Shown here piece after piece: positions 20,257 to 21,574 of a stretch of 21,574 bases of DNA. This stretch comes from Paraglomus occultum (lineage: Eukaryota; Glomeromycota; Glomeromycetes; Paraglomerales; Paraglomeraceae): assembly GCA_910592205.1 (NCBI GenBank), contig CAJVPJ010000576.1, positions 1-21,574 of the forward strand, read 5' to 3'. Made by a program: the position numbers and the translations under genes. How positions within the stretch are numbered: position 1 is the first letter of the stretch; each line of letters starts with the position of its first letter. Below the pieces are notes generated by a model. It was not told the DNA's origin. It was given only the letters and a program-made list of their open reading frames with translations, and ran no database searches.

Positions 20257-21574
20257 TTATCCATGTATAAAGCTCACCTGGTAAATGATTTTTAAAACTT
20301 GTGCATCATCATCTGCTACTCCTATTATTAGTAGTCGAATTCTAGCTTCATAAGTATCAGGAGTATCATAAGGCTGATATCTTTCTTGAGTCAATCTTTG
20401 AATTGCAGATTGTTGGCTACCTATTGTCTCTCTTTGATATTTGGCGTTTAAATAAGCTCGTAGTGTAGCAGGTGTATTTATAGCAGGATTACCTTGAATA
20501 AAGGGATTATCAGCTGGTACTGGAGCAAATTTATCTCCTATTTTACTTTTTAATACATCGCATTTAACAGCATCATTGAAATCTCCTGCATTTGCAGTTT
20601 CAAGAGCCGTCATTTGAGGTACTGCAATAGACCATGCTTGTTCTAATGTATTTACATAATCATCAGGTGGCATTTGGCCTATATATTGTGGAATTGGTTG
20701 AAAAGATTGATATATCAATTTTAATACTGGTCGTCGTCTACCTTCTGCCATATTTTGTGGGTTATTTTGTAACAATAAAATTTGTCCCTGCAAATTTAAA
20801 ATTAATTGTTCTGCATTTCGAGTTCTATTTTTCCACTTTCCCCATTTAAGATCGATCTGGATATCACATAAATGTAAATCATTTTCCAACGTATCTATTC
20901 TGATACGACATTGTTGTAATTCTAAAAAATACTGCCGGCATACAACTCTTTCATTATTATATGCAGTAGTTATTAAGTTTAGATTTTCTTGAGTTTGTGT
21001 TAACTCTGTTTGACGTATATCACGTTCTGCTTCTGCATTATATCTTCGTTGTTGCTCATTTATAAGATCGGTTTGAAGATTGTTGTATTTGCGACGTATC
21101 TGTCGTGTTACTCTTTTTATTTGGTTGGATAAAATTGTTCTATTCGTTCCTGTAATATCCAAATAACCATCAATAGTATCGGCTAACTCAATTATTGTTG
21201 TCATATCTGGATCAGATGTATAACTATCCTGAGAATTTTCATCTGATTCATATTCATTTGACGTATCCCATATCTGAGCATTTTGCAAAGTTTCTTGAGT
21301 ATTTATAAGTTCTGCTCTATCTCGATATCTTAATAATGCTAATGCAAAGTTTTGACAATGTAAATCTGTAATACGAGTTTTTTTCTGAGCTAATTTTTTG
21401 TCTCGATCTCTAAGATTATATTTTAAAGTATCGATTTCACGTTTGAGACGTTCATTCTCATCTATTAACTTTACCGTTCGGTTGTATGCTTTAAGAGTAT
21501 TACCTGCAGATTTTGATATTTCTCGAATTCGGGTTTTGAGTTTCTTTTCTCTTATATCAAATTCAGCTAATTGA
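20257..21574 (-). CDS. Coiled-coil Gag-like protein, N-terminus outside the window
   Basis: One open frame of about 438 codons runs from the right edge to a stop at 20257. The first ~270 residues are Glu/Arg/Gln/Leu-rich with heptad spacing (coiled coil; for example NERLKREIDTLKYNLRDRDK), with an acidic patch in the middle (NEYESDENSQDSYTSDPD). From an internal MAEGRRRPVLKLIYQSFQP onward comes a globular domain with PPDDYVNTLEQAWSIAVPQM, DNPFIQGNPAINTPATLRAY and YEARIRLLIIGVADDDAQ. This ending resembles capsid/Gag-type helices, and the family is one that I know as very abundant in Rhizophagus genomes. At 20270-20290 a lesion removes a few residues: the family sequence continues in the next frame (LPGELYTW...). 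The true 5' end lies beyond 21574. Gag-like identity is inference; a structural protein of a viral or retroelement origin is the alternative. Confidence 0.5.
   Translation of the reverse strand, partial: QLAEFDIREKKLKTRIREISKSAGNTLKAYNRTVKLIDENERLKREIDTLKYNLRDRDKKLAQKKTRITDLHCQNFALALLRYRDRAELINTQETLQNAQIWDTSNEYESDENSQDSYTSDPDMTTIIELADTIDGYLDITGTNRTILSNQIKRVTRQIRRKYNNLQTDLINEQQRRYNAEAERDIRQTELTQTQENLNLITTAYNNERVVCRQYFLELQQCRIRIDTLENDLHLCDIQIDLKWGKWKNRTRNAEQLILNLQGQILLLQNNPQNMAEGRRRPVLKLIYQSFQPIPQYIGQMPPDDYVNTLEQAWSIAVPQMTALETANAGDFNDAVKCDVLKSKIGDKFAPVPADNPFIQGNPAINTPATLRAYLNAKYQRETIGSQQSAIQRLTQERYQPYDTPDTYEARIRLLIIGVADDDAQVLKIIYQVSFIHG

Overview
The window reads as nuclear DNA of a filamentous, early-diverging fungus, most likely an arbuscular mycorrhizal fungus (Glomeromycotina, Rhizophagus-like). 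Three things point there. The conserved genes are split by many short GT-AG introns of about 56-110 bp (a few reach 144-282 bp). One of them is a fungal mitochondrial MutS homologue. The flanks hold degraded members of families that I know as highly repeated in Rhizophagus-type genomes: tandem treble-clef/zinc-ribbon proteins, a coiled-coil Gag-like family, a Polinton-type packaging ATPase and a GQNKN-motif DDE transposase-like family. The species assignment is inference from memory of those families, not from a search.

Layout. 1-1191: no gene, one degenerate ~40-bp repeat. 1192-1904 (+): broken transposase-like copy. 1953-3131 (+): coiled-coil/membrane coding remnant or poorly resolved gene with two convincing introns near its 3' end. 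3309-7160 (-): MSH1, 13 exons, 981 aa. 7325-10063 (-): CC2D1/Lgd orthologue, 6 exons, 744 aa. 10593-10988 (+): PCC1, 3 exons, 84 aa, invisible to a simple ORF scan. 12105-14265 (-): APM1, the AP-1 mu subunit, 8 exons, 435 aa. 14266-15578: no supported gene except a small degraded frame. 15579-16810 (-): a second, longer transposase-like copy. 16959-17183 (+): gene fragment. 17334-18578 (-): gene of unknown function with at least three introns, 5' end not found. 18799-19702 (-): four-unit zinc-ribbon protein frameshifted just before a nuclease-like C-terminus. 19680-20256 (-): broken packaging-ATPase domain. 20257-21574 (-): coiled-coil Gag-like protein running off the window edge.

The central block (3.3-14.3 kb) is a compact housekeeping island: mitochondrial DNA maintenance, endosomal/ESCRT-III regulation, tRNA t6A modification (KEOPS) and clathrin-coated vesicle sorting. 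These genes are not functionally linked. CC2D1 and PCC1 diverge from a 529-bp shared intergenic region, PCC1 and APM1 converge, and MSH1 converges with the 1953-3131 (+) remnant. The right flank (15.6-21.6 kb) is a mosaic of mobile or expanded families, nearly all on the minus strand, most with frameshifts or stops. The gene models were checked by reading-phase arithmetic: each of the four conserved genes totals a multiple of three after splicing.
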